64,000 bases of DNA. Source: Cafeteria roenbergensis. Taxonomy: Eukaryota; Sar; Bigyra; Bicosoecida; Cafeteriaceae. The translations under genes were made by a program, and so were the position numbers. Under the pieces are notes generated by a model. The model did no database searches. It had not been told where the DNA came from and saw only the letters and a program-made list of their open reading frames with translations. This document shows positions 35,423 to 45,550 of the stretch, piece by piece. The stretch is taken from assembly GCA_008330645.1 (NCBI GenBank), contig VLTN01000046.1, positions 186,001 to 250,000 of the forward strand, read 5' to 3'. Every line of letters starts with the position of its first letter. Position 1 is the first letter of the stretch.

Positions 35423-38344
35423 ATGGCGGACGCTGCAACGCCGAGCGGCGGACCCTTGCTGGTGGCCGACGCCGTCGACGACCCGGGGCTGGGCTGCCCA
35501 GTGCTCCCGGACGGCGAAGCGTACGAGTGGGCGTTCACCACGCGCCAGTCGAATCTGTCCAACGCGCGTCGCGTGTTTCAGGCGGCGCGCAAGCACGGCT
35601 ATGCCGCGGTGTTTGAGGACCTGACCGCACCCGGGTTTCTGCCCGAGGGCGTGGACCCCAAGCTTGCCCCTCCCGGCTTTGAGGTCATGGGCAAGCGCTT
35701 GCACTCGCGCCCGCCCGGGTACCGGACGGTGGCCCAGGTTTACGCGGCCCTGAACGAGCTCGCCAGGTTTGCGGCGAAAACGTTTGGGCCGAGCCACAGG
35801 CACGCCCAGAGCGGCAAGTACGTGCTTGCGGCCGCGATTGCGGCCCACCGCCGCCATGGCCCCAAGATCCGCCGGTGCGACGATGCGGAGAGGCCGCACT
35901 GCGCTGCCTGCGGCACATTTCGGGCGTGGGACACCAATCAGGTGATGGCGTGCACCAAGTGCCCCCTGCACCTGCACATGCGCTGCCACGGGCTTCCCCC
36001 TGGCGCGGATTTGCGCACGACCTTCGTGTGCAACGCATGCAGTGGCCGGCCTTCGGAGCTGGACGGCGTGTTCCGCCTCGCCGAAGAGCGCGACCAGGCC
36101 GAGGCTGCGGCCCCGGTGGCCGCCGAGCCGCTGCCAGCGTCGGGCCGCAGCCGCCGCCGCGCCGCGGTCGCCGCCCAGCACGCGGTGACCAAAGCCGTCA
36201 CATCGGAGCGCGCCCCCGCGTTTGAGGACGAAGAGGAGGAGCTGGAGGGGCTGGAGGAGGACGAGATTGAGGACGAAGAGGAAGTGGCCGCAGCTGCGGG
36301 CGGCTCGGCCAGAAGCGCGTCCGCGAGGCGCAGTCGCGCCCCTGCAAGCGGCGCCCGCACTCCCAGGGACAGGGGCAGAGGGGGCGGCTGGGCCGACGAC
36401 TCGTCGATGGCCGACGACGACGCCGACGACGCCTCGAGCACCGACGGCGGCGACGCCTCGGCTCGCCGCGGGCGTGCTTCCTCGAAGACTGCCCCTGCTT
36501 CGGCCTCCGCCCCGGCCGGCCGGCCGCGCGACGCCTCGCCCGCTGGCTCCCTGCGCGCGGAGAAGGCTGAGTTCGACCGCAGCAGCGGGTTCCCTGCCTG
36601 GACGGCCGGCCCGCTGCACGAGCTGGATGCCATGCGCGCGGCCGTAGCAGCCGCCCAGCCGCCAGTCGAAGCCCTCCTCCGCCTCTGCACGGCCTGGAGC
36701 GACGGGCGCACCATCGCCGGCCCCGCCGCCGCCGCCCTGTGTGCCTCCGACCCCGTCCGCCTCGCGCTGGCGGCCACGGAGCACGAGCAATCGCCCTTCA
36801 ACCGCTTCATGCGGGCATGCGTCCTCCTGCCAGCCGCCGACTTCCGGGCAGCCCTGGCCGCCGACGCCAACCCCTCCCGCGCCCCCGACTGGCCGGGCGT
36901 GGACGCCGTGCCCGTCCCGGCAGGCACGCTGACTGTGGACGAGTTTCAGCAGCTGGACGGCCAGCGCGCCCGCGAGCTGGTCGACACGCTCCTGGAGGCG
37001 GAGCGGCTCGTCCTCACCCGGTCCCGGGACGGCCGCGTCCTCGCTCGGCCCGACGCCAAGCTGGCCGCGGACGGCACGCCCCCTGAGGCGCGCACCGTCC
37101 CGGACGAGGACGGGGCCCTGCCCTTCTGCCCCCGGACGGCCAGCGCCGCCGTGGACGCCGCCTGGTGCCGCGCCGTGGCCGCCCGCCCAGCCCTCCTCAT
37201 CGAGGAGGCATGGGCTCGAGTGCGGGCGGGCGAGTCGGCTCTCACCGCCATCTCGGGGCGGGGCCACGCCGCGTCCGCGCCTCCCCGCGTGCGCGTTCCG
37301 CCCGAGTTCTCGACCCTCCCGGCGCACTTCCTGCCGCTGGCCATGGCAGCGTCCAACCCGGCGTGCGCCCTCGACCCCAGCCCCGGCCGCAGCTTCGTGC
37401 CGGAGGAGGACGCTGGCCTGGCGGTGGCCTACCAGGAGGCAGCCGCCGCCTCCGTCGCCTTCCACTGCGTCACCGGGTCCCACACGTGGGCCATGTACCG
37501 CGCTGGCATCCTCTGCCGCCGCTTCCGCGTGCGAGCCTGCCGCCGCCGCACCGCCGCCGCCGCTCGCGAGCGCAGCAAGGTGCTCGCCAAGCTCATCAGG
37601 GAGGCCGGCGCCTCGGGCGAGCTCGACTTCCGATGTGCCAAGGTGCTGGACGTGGTGTCCGTGCTGCACGGGGAGCCGTCGGCCGACACCGTCCGGCGGC
37701 AGCTGGACTGCGGCCTCTTCGGCCTGCCGTGGTCCAACCTGGAGCGGGCCTCCTCGCCCCCCCGCGACCGCTACCTCGGCCCCTCCAACGTCAAGTCTCA
37801 GGACGGCGCCATCGTCCCGGTGCTCAAGACCATCGCGTCCCGCGCAGCCAACAAGCTCGTCCTCGCCGCTGCCGCGGACGGGTCCTCTGCCGTCGCCCGG
37901 GCCAACGCCGACGCGGCCGCCGCCACTAGCGCAGCCACGGACCCGCCCCCCATGGCGGACGGCCAGCCGCCATCCATCGAGGGCGCAGCGGCAGAGGCCG
38001 CCAGAGTCGTCGACGCCGCGGCGCAGGCAGCTGGCCCTCGCCGCCGCGCGCTGGCCTCTGATGCGGGGGGCGCCGCTGGTCGCCGCCGGGGCGGCCCCAG
38101 CCGCTGGCCCAAGCTCGCGCCCCAGCCGCGCACAGGCGGCCACGCGACCGACGCCTCCTCCCCGGGCAGAGCCACTCCCACTTCCCCGGCCGCCGAGTCC
38201 GTGGCGTCCGCCCGCAGCCGAACCGCCGCCTCTGGCTCCACCCCCGTCATGGTGCGCCTCAGGCAGACGCTTGTGCCTCGGACTGGCTCTGCCGGATCCC
38301 CAGCCGCCCTCCCTGCTGGAGCGGCAGCAGCAGCAGCAGCAGCA

Positions 38345-38376
<32 letters not shown>

Positions 38377-40108
38377 TGCTGGCGCATCCCCCAGGGGCGC
38401 GCTCGGGCTGGCTGGCGCTGGCGCAGCGCGCGGCATCGCGGCTCCCAACGCCGCTGCGGACGACGAGTCGTCCGACTCGGACTCCACGGCCGGCACGCGC
38501 AGCCCCCGCGCCCGGTTCACCGCCGACCCCGTCGTCCGCCTCTCCTCCTGGGCGCCGGTGCTGCTGCCCAGCCGAGCATCCGACGCGGCGCGCCGGCGGC
38601 GGGCCAAGATGCCGCTGGCGGCAGTGCAGCGCGCCCGCGCGGCCGACCTCGACTCCCTCAGCCGCGGCCTGCAGCCAACCCACCTCGCCACCATATCGCG
38701 CGCGGCCTTCGCCCCTCAGCCGGCGCCCCCGCTCATTGTGGCCTCGCCGGCATCTGCCCCCGCCGCTCCGCCGCGAACGCTCCACATCCTCGCCGCGGCC
38801 GGCGCGGCTGGCGCCTCGGCACCGGCCGTCGCGGCGGCGCTCCAAGCAGCCATCGCGTCGCTCAGCTGCCCTCCCCCCGCGGAGCTGCGCCGTCTCGGCT
38901 CCGCCCTCGCGCGGGTTATGCGCCGCGCGTGGGAGTCGTCGGCCGTGGCGCTCGCCCTCGCGGGCCAGGACGACGATTTCGCGGCTCGCCTCGTCGGGGC
39001 CGGCGCGGCCTCGCCGTCGGCTGGCAGCGGCGCCGCCCCGCTGCCCTTCAAGGGAGGGATCCTGCGCCGCAACCGCAAGGGCAGCGGAGCCCCGCCCTCC
39101 CGCGCGAAGTGGACGGCAGACGCCGTCCCCCCCCCGCCGCCGCCGCCGACGGGCGAGGCCGGGCAGGGCACCGTCGAAGCGCGGACCTGCATGCGCACCA
39201 CTCGCACCCCTCTGCTCCGGTCCGCCCTCACCGACGCAGCGCTCTCCGGGCCGGCCGCGGGCGCGCCGTCCGCGCCGGACCACGCTGGCGAGCAGCAGCG
39301 TGCCGGCGCCGCTGCGTCGCCCGCTCGCCGTCTCCAGGCCGTCGCCCAGGCGCGAGCGGACGCCGCCCTCGCCTCCCTCCACCGCCGCGCCTGGGCGGCT
39401 CTGACCGTCGCCACGGCGGCTGCCCGCTCCTGCCGCGACGGATCTGGCGCAGCCGAGGCGTCCGCCCGCATCTGCGACACGAACGAGGCCCTGGTGCAGT
39501 CCTACAGCGGCTTCGGACGGGCCCTTGCCCACAGGGTGCCTGCTCGCGCCGCCCTGCTGGTCCCTGCCCTCAGGCCGTGCGCGGCGGAGCAGCAGCTCTC
39601 CAAGGCCGCTGTGGGACTGGCAGGGGGCTGGGCGCGCACGCGAGCCCCGATGCTGCCTTTCTGCGATGTCATCACTGCGGTCGGAAGCGCGCGCCCGTGG
39701 GTCGCGCCCGCTGGGCCGCAGTCCGTGGCTTCGTTCCTGCCGAACCGAGCGATGAAGCGGCCGTCTCATTTCGAGGCTCAAAGCGGCCCGCCCAAGCGCC
39801 AGGCTGGGGGCGCAGCTGGACAGGGGTTTGCCAACGCAGTGCCCGTGCACGTCCCAGCGCAAGTCCCGCGTGCGCTGGCCGGCCCCGGGACCTCGCCCGC
39901 GACTCGAATTGCGCCTCGCGGCGGGTCAACGCCCACATCGCAGCAAGGTCCCACCACCAGCTCCTCCTCCTCTTCCTTCTCCTCGCGATCGCGTCGTCGC
40001 GCGGGCAGGCAGAGCCCACGCCAGGCGGAGTCCCCGTCCGTGCCTGCGACCCCGGCTGTGTCGATGACCGAAGGCGTGGCCAGCATGCATGAGGATGTAA
40101 TGATTTGA
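35423..40108 (+). CDS. Large PHD-finger protein
   Basis: A 1561-aa intronless frame. The N-terminal 150 residues form an unfamiliar conserved-looking domain (WAFTTRQSNLSNARRVFQAA, HGYAAVFEDLTAPGF, PGYRTVAQVYAALNELARF). A PHD zinc finger follows (about 155-205): C-x2-C in PHCAAC, then MACTKC, LHMRCH and FVCNAC, the C4HC3 spacing that commonly reads histone tails. An acidic/Ser region follows, then a second folded-looking stretch (about 490-810, with FHCVTGSHTWAMYRAG). The remainder is Ala/Pro/Arg-rich, with a run of about 20 alanines at 38319-38380. A nuclear chromatin role is inferred from the PHD only. A very long antisense frame over it is a composition artefact. Confidence 0.75.
38319..38380 (+). 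repeat. GCA/GCG codon run (poly-Ala) in the PHD gene
   Basis: An uninterrupted GCA series followed by a GCG series encodes about 20 alanines, a length at which such tracts often vary between alleles. Confidence 0.85.
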
Positions 40109-40260
40109 GTGCTCAGGAACGGCAGTTTGCAGCGCCTCGACACTTGCGTGGCGGTCTCTCGTTGATGGCGATGCTGCCGCTCAGCGCATGCACCTCTCTC
40201 TCTACACACACACGCGCGCGGATCCGCGGCGTCGCGGCGCACACTTCGCCTGTGCTGCGC

Positions 40261-43200
40261 TCACCGCGGCCGGTCCTCGCACGGAGGGCCAATTCTGTAC
40301 CCAGGCTTGTGCAAGAGGTGCTTGCCGCCCATCTTCGCGCCAGGGTCTAGCCGCACGCCCATTTTCCGCAGTGGGCGCCGATTCAAGCTCTCGTGCCGAA
40401 GGTACTCTCTTGACGGATCTCTGGGCTTGCCTTGCTCCAGCAGCTCCTCGGCCTCGCGAACCATTCTCTCTGCCGACTCGACCGCTTTCGCAAACTGCAG
40501 GCGCGGTGCGCTCATCTGCAGAGAAGCTGCCCGCCGGGAGCCAGTGCCAGCGTCCGACCGTGTCCGACTGCGCCCACCCTCGGTCCGCTTGACCCCGTGG
40601 TGCCCAATGTCCCTCAAGATCATCGCGGTTGCAGGCCTCCGCTTGCTGGTCCACGCCTCGGAACCACGCCACGCAACTCCGGCTGGCGGGCTGCGCGGCG
40701 CAGGCAACAGAGCCGACACTGGGGGAGGCGGCAGCTTGTGCTGAGGTGACCGCACTATGTTGCTCGGGGTGCTTGCGCTGGAGAAGACGTTTCGCGAGAA
40801 TGTGGCCTCTTCGCTGGCGTCGCCGCTTTGGACGTTGAGCCCCGTTGGAGACCCCTCCTCCATGCTCGCGACGAGGACATGGTCAGCACGCGCACCTGGG
40901 GCAGACAGACCGTGCATCGGCTCTGCGTTGCCGCCATGCAGACCGTGCCGTATCGAGGACCCTCTCCGAAGCCTGCCCTTGGGCAGGGGTTCCGAGCGCA
41001 GACCGTGCAGCGGCGGCGGGGAGGGCCACTCGTCGCGCCTGACGAGTGGCGTCCTGGAGCGGGCAGAGGGCGAGAAGCTGTAGGTGTCGGCCACAAATGT
41101 GGCGTCTGCCAAGGGGCTGCCGAGCTCGGCTGCGAGCCGAACTCGCTGCGTGGAGGACCGGCTCGGCGACCGGCTTGCGATTGGGGAGTCGCTGAAAGGG
41201 GTGCGGCCTTTCAACGTGGAGCCGGGCGTCATCCCCGAAACGCCGAAACCGCTGGGGGTGGGTGTCGCTGGAGCCTCGATCATTCGAAACGCAGGGCCCG
41301 TGTCCAGTCGCAGAGGGCTGCTCAGTCTGAGCTCGGGCCGAGGCACGGCTCCTCCCTCGCACGTGGAGGACGAAATGCTGCCTGTTCTCAGAAACCTGCC
41401 TGAGTGCCGCGGACGCTCTACGACGGACCCACGGCCTTGGCGACGACGGGCAGCCGTGACAGCCCCGGCGATCAGTCGCGGACACGCCGCTGTGTCGCCG
41501 TCAGGCTCCTTGGTGTCTTCGCTGCACGCGCTCGGGCTCGGCGGAATGGCTGAAGCAGCAAACAGACGCTTGGAAAGCGACTCCTGCAGCGCAAAGTGGG
41601 ATGTCTGCGCGACGGGGTCGCGTGTCGCGCAAAACCTTGATCCTGGAAATGGCTGTGTCGCTGCCCGTTTTCCTGTGGTCGGAGCGACGGGCGGCCGAGC
41701 AGCTCCTGTCTGCGCCTTGCTGTTTGGGGTACTTCGGCGCGCCGGGGCAGTCGTGGCTCGCTCCGTGCTCGCTTTGGGGAGGAAATCGGAAAAGTCCGAG
41801 CCGTGCAGCGCGGCTGCCACACTCTCCGAGTCAGCTCTCGCCGCCATGCGCAGCTTCGCGGCTCGGTGTGCGTCTTTCAAAGCCGCTTGGCGGAGAAGCT
41901 GGGGTGCCACCCGTGCGAGAATGCCTTGCATTTCAGAGACTGGGACTTCGAGCACCGTGGCGTCGCCGAGGGCCTCGACGTCAAACTCCTCAGGCATGCC
42001 CAGGATAGCCGCACGTTCGCCCACAGTCTCGCCAGGCCCAAGCTCAGCCACAACCAGGCGTCTTGCCTTGAGCCTGTTGAGCGCGTGCGAGTCAAGGCTG
42101 GAGCCTGCGCGTGCAGCGCTCGCTGCAGCGCGAGCGAGAGTCGCCGTGTCCAGACGCACGCTGACCCGGAAGGTGCCCTTAAGAATGATGTACAGGATGG
42201 GAGACACCTCGCCTTCGCGGAGCAACAGGGTCCGGGCTTGCACCTTGGCTGGCTTCAGGTTGTATGCCATGAACGTTATGTCCTCAGAGTGCAGCCTCGC
42301 GGCCCACGGCAGCTTGGCAAGAAACTTGTACTGCTCCGTGTTGGTTGCCAGAATGCCTGCAAGGGAGGCGTGCTCCATAATGTCCCGAAGCGAAATCGCC
42401 AGCGCAATGCAGTCCGTGTCTGCCACGATGGTGGCAGTCCGCTTGTGCAGCCGCGAGCGGAGCGCGACTTCCCCGAACGCCTTGGGAGCGCGCATTGTGC
42501 CCACTCGCCTTGCCATGCCGGAGGAGAAGTAGCGCACCATGACCTCTGGCGTGTCCTCGTCCCCGGCACCAGCAGCCGGCGAGCCCCCGAGGACCTGGCT
42601 TGCGGTGGCCGCCGAAGAGCCCATGGTTGCTGCGATTAACGGCAGCGTGAACGCCCAGCTCCTTCGCACGGGCTGTCGGTCCGGGGCCACTGTGCCACGC
42701 CGCATGCTGGAGAGCGCTGGCCTCCCACTCGCGCTTGACACGGAGCGCGTTGAGCCACGCCGGACACGCTGGGTTGCGCTATCCGACCGCGCCGCGTCAT
42801 CTTCGGGGTTGCTCGAGGGTGTGAAGGGCCGAGGGGCCCGCTGCAACACGCCTCGCGCATGCCTGCCCGCTGCGACTGCGGAGAGCTGCCTGTCCACCCC
42901 GGGCGCACCAATCAAGTGCATCCCCCCCGACAGCGGCAGTCCGGGCGAGTCGCTGGAGACGCTGGTGTTGCACAGGCCGATCTTGACGGTGGGGTGGCGG
43001 CGAGCACCTGGCGCAGCCAAGGCCGCAACCTTTGCCTCTTCCAGCTGTCTCGTCGCGCGCGCCACGGCTTCCAGCGTCTGCTTGTCCACGCTGGCGGATA
43101 CCGACTCTGACTTTGCAACACTCAGGGGCGCCCCGTTGGCGGCCTTCGGTGTTGGAACGCTGGCCGGGGCTTCCGCAGCCACGTACACTCCCAGCTTGCC

Positions 43201-43536
43201 GTGCACGAGCAGGTGCATCGCCAGCCCAGTCTCGCCTTGCTCGTACAAAGTCGTTCCCGCAGGGATGACGTCGCACTTGACCAGCTGGGCGAGCTTGAGC
43301 AGGACGTGGTGGTTCATCTCAGCCAGCAACCCCAGCTTCGTCCGGTTGCGCAGCACAAATGCCGACGCGAACCGCGCCAAGTCCTGCTTTGTGCGCCGCG
43401 CTGGTCGCTTACCACACAGAGCCACCGTTTCTGCCAGCCCAGGTAGCTCTTCATTGGCAGCTGCGACGATGCTCTCGCGAAGCTGTCGGTTCGCGAACTG
43501 TGGCGCCTTGCTCACGGGCGAGCCGAGCAGCGCCAT
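40261..43536 (-). CDS. Protein with two cyclic-nucleotide-binding domains
   Basis: 1091 aa, intronless. CNB-A begins at about 85 (VIPAGTTLYEQGETG, MHLLVHGKLGVYV) and is interrupted by an insert of some 210 disordered residues. It resumes at 330-385 with PKAFGEVALRSRLHKRTATI, a good phosphate-binding cassette (FGE.AL ... R.ATI). CNB-B (about 415-545) reads LLLREGEVSPILYIILKG, then GETVGERAAILG and FDVEALGDATVLEV; its cassette lacks the Arg-Thr pair, so it may not bind cAMP or cGMP. The C-terminal half is Ser/Arg/Pro-rich without a kinase or channel domain, so it is neither PKA/PKG catalytic nor an ion channel. A regulatory or axonemal scaffold is possible but not shown. It is divergent from the methyltransferase gene. 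Confidence 0.75.
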   Translation of the reverse strand: MALLGSPVSKAPQFANRQLRESIVAAANEELPGLAETVALCGKRPARRTKQDLARFASAFVLRNRTKLGLLAEMNHHVLLKLAQLVKCDVIPAGTTLYEQGETGLAMHLLVHGKLGVYVAAEAPASVPTPKAANGAPLSVAKSESVSASVDKQTLEAVARATRQLEEAKVAALAAPGARRHPTVKIGLCNTSVSSDSPGLPLSGGMHLIGAPGVDRQLSAVAAGRHARGVLQRAPRPFTPSSNPEDDAARSDSATQRVRRGSTRSVSSASGRPALSSMRRGTVAPDRQPVRRSWAFTLPLIAATMGSSAATASQVLGGSPAAGAGDEDTPEVMVRYFSSGMARRVGTMRAPKAFGEVALRSRLHKRTATIVADTDCIALAISLRDIMEHASLAGILATNTEQYKFLAKLPWAARLHSEDITFMAYNLKPAKVQARTLLLREGEVSPILYIILKGTFRVSVRLDTATLARAAASAARAGSSLDSHALNRLKARRLVVAELGPGETVGERAAILGMPEEFDVEALGDATVLEVPVSEMQGILARVAPQLLRQAALKDAHRAAKLRMAARADSESVAAALHGSDFSDFLPKASTERATTAPARRSTPNSKAQTGAARPPVAPTTGKRAATQPFPGSRFCATRDPVAQTSHFALQESLSKRLFAASAIPPSPSACSEDTKEPDGDTAACPRLIAGAVTAARRRQGRGSVVERPRHSGRFLRTGSISSSTCEGGAVPRPELRLSSPLRLDTGPAFRMIEAPATPTPSGFGVSGMTPGSTLKGRTPFSDSPIASRSPSRSSTQRVRLAAELGSPLADATFVADTYSFSPSARSRTPLVRRDEWPSPPPLHGLRSEPLPKGRLRRGSSIRHGLHGGNAEPMHGLSAPGARADHVLVASMEEGSPTGLNVQSGDASEEATFSRNVFSSASTPSNIVRSPQHKLPPPPVSALLPAPRSPPAGVAWRGSEAWTSKRRPATAMILRDIGHHGVKRTEGGRSRTRSDAGTGSRRAASLQMSAPRLQFAKAVESAERMVREAEELLEQGKPRDPSREYLRHESLNRRPLRKMGVRLDPGAKMGGKHLLHKPGYRIGPPCEDRPR

Positions 43537-44044
43537 TACGCAGCGAGGCCAAGGCCCCCAGGAGTCCTGCCTGGTCCTGCGACGGCAGGGTCCTGGAGCG
43601 GCTACCCGCGCGGCCTTGTCCGAGAGTTGTGAGGAGCGCCGCAGACGGGCTGGCGCCGCGGCTGCGAAACTGCGCGCAACGCTGCACGCGGGGTTGCACG
43701 TGCCGACCCGCGACGAACAAGCGCCGAATCAACCCGAGGCTGGCTCGCCTTGCGTTCCTGCGGGAGCGGGCGGGCCGGAGGCGGCCTCCGCAGTGGCCAC
43801 GCCACGCGTGCGGCAGTTCGGGGGCGGCAACGCCCCTCACATGCGGAAATGACTGACCCCCCCCAGCAGCAGGCTCTGCCGCGACCGCCTCGCCGGCGTG
43901 ACCGCCCCAGGAAGGGGCGTCAAGCAGCAGCGGCCACTCCCGCTGGTCCGCCAAGCCGGGCAAACAGTCCGTCGTCGCTGCTGCGCAGCTTCTGGGCGGG
44001 TGGCTAGTGCCCAGAACGGGCACTCTTTCACGACCAATTTGCTC
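43537..44044. promoter_or_regulatory. Divergent intergenic, 508 bp
   Basis: Between the CNB gene (minus) and the methyltransferase-like gene (plus). Expected to hold both promoters. A CCCCCCC run lies at about 43857-43864. No gene was supported. Confidence 0.35.
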
Positions 44045-45382
44045 ATGGCCGCCGCGAGCGGCAAAGCGCTGGACGTGCAGGCCTTCGCCTCCGCGGGGGA
44101 CTTGGCGGCAAAGGCAGGGATGAAGCGCATCACCGCCGAGCTCCAGCGCAGGGGGCTGAAGCTCGGGGGCGGGGTTCAGCAGCGGGCCGAAAGGCTGTGG
44201 GAGTGCAAGGACCTGTCCGACGCGGAAGTGCCGGCAAAATGGCTATCAAAGGCCCGCCGGCGCATCCTTGGGAGCGGCAAAGACCGCGCTGAGGCGTCCA
44301 TCGAAGCAGGGGCGGCAGCAGCTGCCCCCAAGGCCAAGTCCAAGCCCTCCAAAGCTCCAGAGCCGCCGCGATGCCCATCGCCTCCTGTGGACGGTGCGGC
44401 GGTCAGAGCGTCGTTTCCGTTCGCATGCGACCCACTCGACTGTGCGGAGACCAGCCCCGCCGCATACGAGGACGTGGCCCCTGTGCTGCGGGGCCTTGCT
44501 CTGCTGCTGGGGAAGGATCCGGCAGAGCTGCGTGTGTACGACCCCTACTTCTGTGCTGGGGCAGTGACCAGGCGGCTAGCGCGGCTGGGCTTCCCGCGCG
44601 TGCGGAACGCGTGCGTGGACTGCTATGCGGAGTGGGAGTCGGGCCGCGTCCCCGCGTTCGACGTTATGGTGACCAACCCGCCGTACAGCGCTGATCACGT
44701 CGCGCGACTGCTGGAGTTTGCCTCGGCGTCGGGCCGCCCATGGCTCTGCCTGATGCCCTCGTACGTGCACCTGCGCCCGGAGTGGTGTCGCTTCATCGAG
44801 GCCAAGCGGAGCTCTGCCAGCACTGCCCAGGCCGACGGTACTGGGGCCGGGGCCGGGGCCGGGGCCGGGGCCGGGGCTGGGGCTGGGGCTGGGGCTGGGG
44901 CTGGTGCGGGGGCTGGCCTGGGGGTGTTCTTCGTCGCGCCGCGCAAGCGGTACTCGTACTTTGTGCCCAAGGGGATGGGTGTCCAGGGCTCTGCAAACGG
45001 GAAAAAGAGGACCAACACCGGCCCGCGTGGCGCCAAGACCTCTCCCTTTCCGAGCATGTGGTACTGCGGCGCTGGGAGCCTCACGCCGAGGCTACTCTCC
45101 CTCATGAGGGACCCGGCCATGCACGCGCCGCCAGCGCTGGCCGGCGCATCGCCAGCCGCAGCAGCAGGCGCCGCTGCCCCAGCTGGCGCTGCAGCTGGCG
45201 CGCCTGGCCCGGCCCCGGCTGCTTCGGAGGCCGCCGCTGCGGCGTCGCGTCCGGCTCCGGTCATCACCGCCCGCCTCGCCGATGTTCCTCCCGCCGTGTT
45301 GGACCCCAGTGACCCACTGCGGCAGGCGTCAAAGCGCAGCTTCGTGCCTGCTGGCCGCGCAGCAAAGCGCCCTCGTTCCTAG
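44045..45382 (+). CDS. SAP/SDE2-like domain fused to an NPPY-type methyltransferase domain
   Basis: A 445-aa intronless protein. Residues 25-70 read MKRITAELQRRGLKLGGG and QRAERLW, the helix-turn pattern of SAP or SDE2-type C-terminal domains (a nucleic-acid contact). A Rossmann-like region follows from about 140: YDPYFCAGAVTRRLARLGF (SAM-site-like), NACVDCYAEW, then FDVMVTNPPYSADHV with the NPPY motif of amino-methyltransferases (N6-adenine, cytosine-N4 or Gln). After it come PWLCLMPSYVH, FFVAPRKRYSYFVPKG and SPFPSMWYC, which I recall as conserved in an unnamed protist family. A Gly/Ala linker made of a hexanucleotide repeat lies between the last two blocks. The target (DNA, RNA or protein) is unknown. 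The start at 44045 removes a poor upstream extension. Confidence 0.7.
   Translation: MAAASGKALDVQAFASAGDLAAKAGMKRITAELQRRGLKLGGGVQQRAERLWECKDLSDAEVPAKWLSKARRRILGSGKDRAEASIEAGAAAAAPKAKSKPSKAPEPPRCPSPPVDGAAVRASFPFACDPLDCAETSPAAYEDVAPVLRGLALLLGKDPAELRVYDPYFCAGAVTRRLARLGFPRVRNACVDCYAEWESGRVPAFDVMVTNPPYSADHVARLLEFASASGRPWLCLMPSYVHLRPEWCRFIEAKRSSASTAQADGTGAGAGAGAGAGAGAGAGAGAGAGAGLGVFFVAPRKRYSYFVPKGMGVQGSANGKKRTNTGPRGAKTSPFPSMWYCGAGSLTPRLLSLMRDPAMHAPPALAGASPAAAAGAAAPAGAAAGAPGPAPAASEAAAAASRPAPVITARLADVPPAVLDPSDPLRQASKRSFVPAGRAAKRPRS
44842..44912 (+). repeat. GGGGCC/GGGGCT hexanucleotide repeat in the methyltransferase gene
   Basis: About eleven G4-C-C/T units encode alternating Gly-Ala. The plus strand has closely spaced G4 runs and could form G-quadruplexes. 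Confidence 0.85.
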
Positions 45383-45550
45383 TGTCCCCGGCGCAATGTT
45401 GCCCGCTGCAGCAAATATTGTGCCGGGCCTGCTTGGCTGATTCCGCGCGCGACTTGCCACTCAGCGCTCCCACCGGCTCACACACAGCGAGAGCCGCGCT
45501 TGATTGTGTGCGGGCGTCTCGGGCGCGGGGCTTGCGGGGCGTTGCTCGTC

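Noticed and set aside
34376-39862. Very long minus-strand frame (over 1800 codons) opposite THOC7 and the PHD gene
   Set aside because: It is Gly/Arg/Ala-rich mirror sequence of the GC-rich PHD frame, has no recognisable domain, and crosses a supported THOC7 exon.
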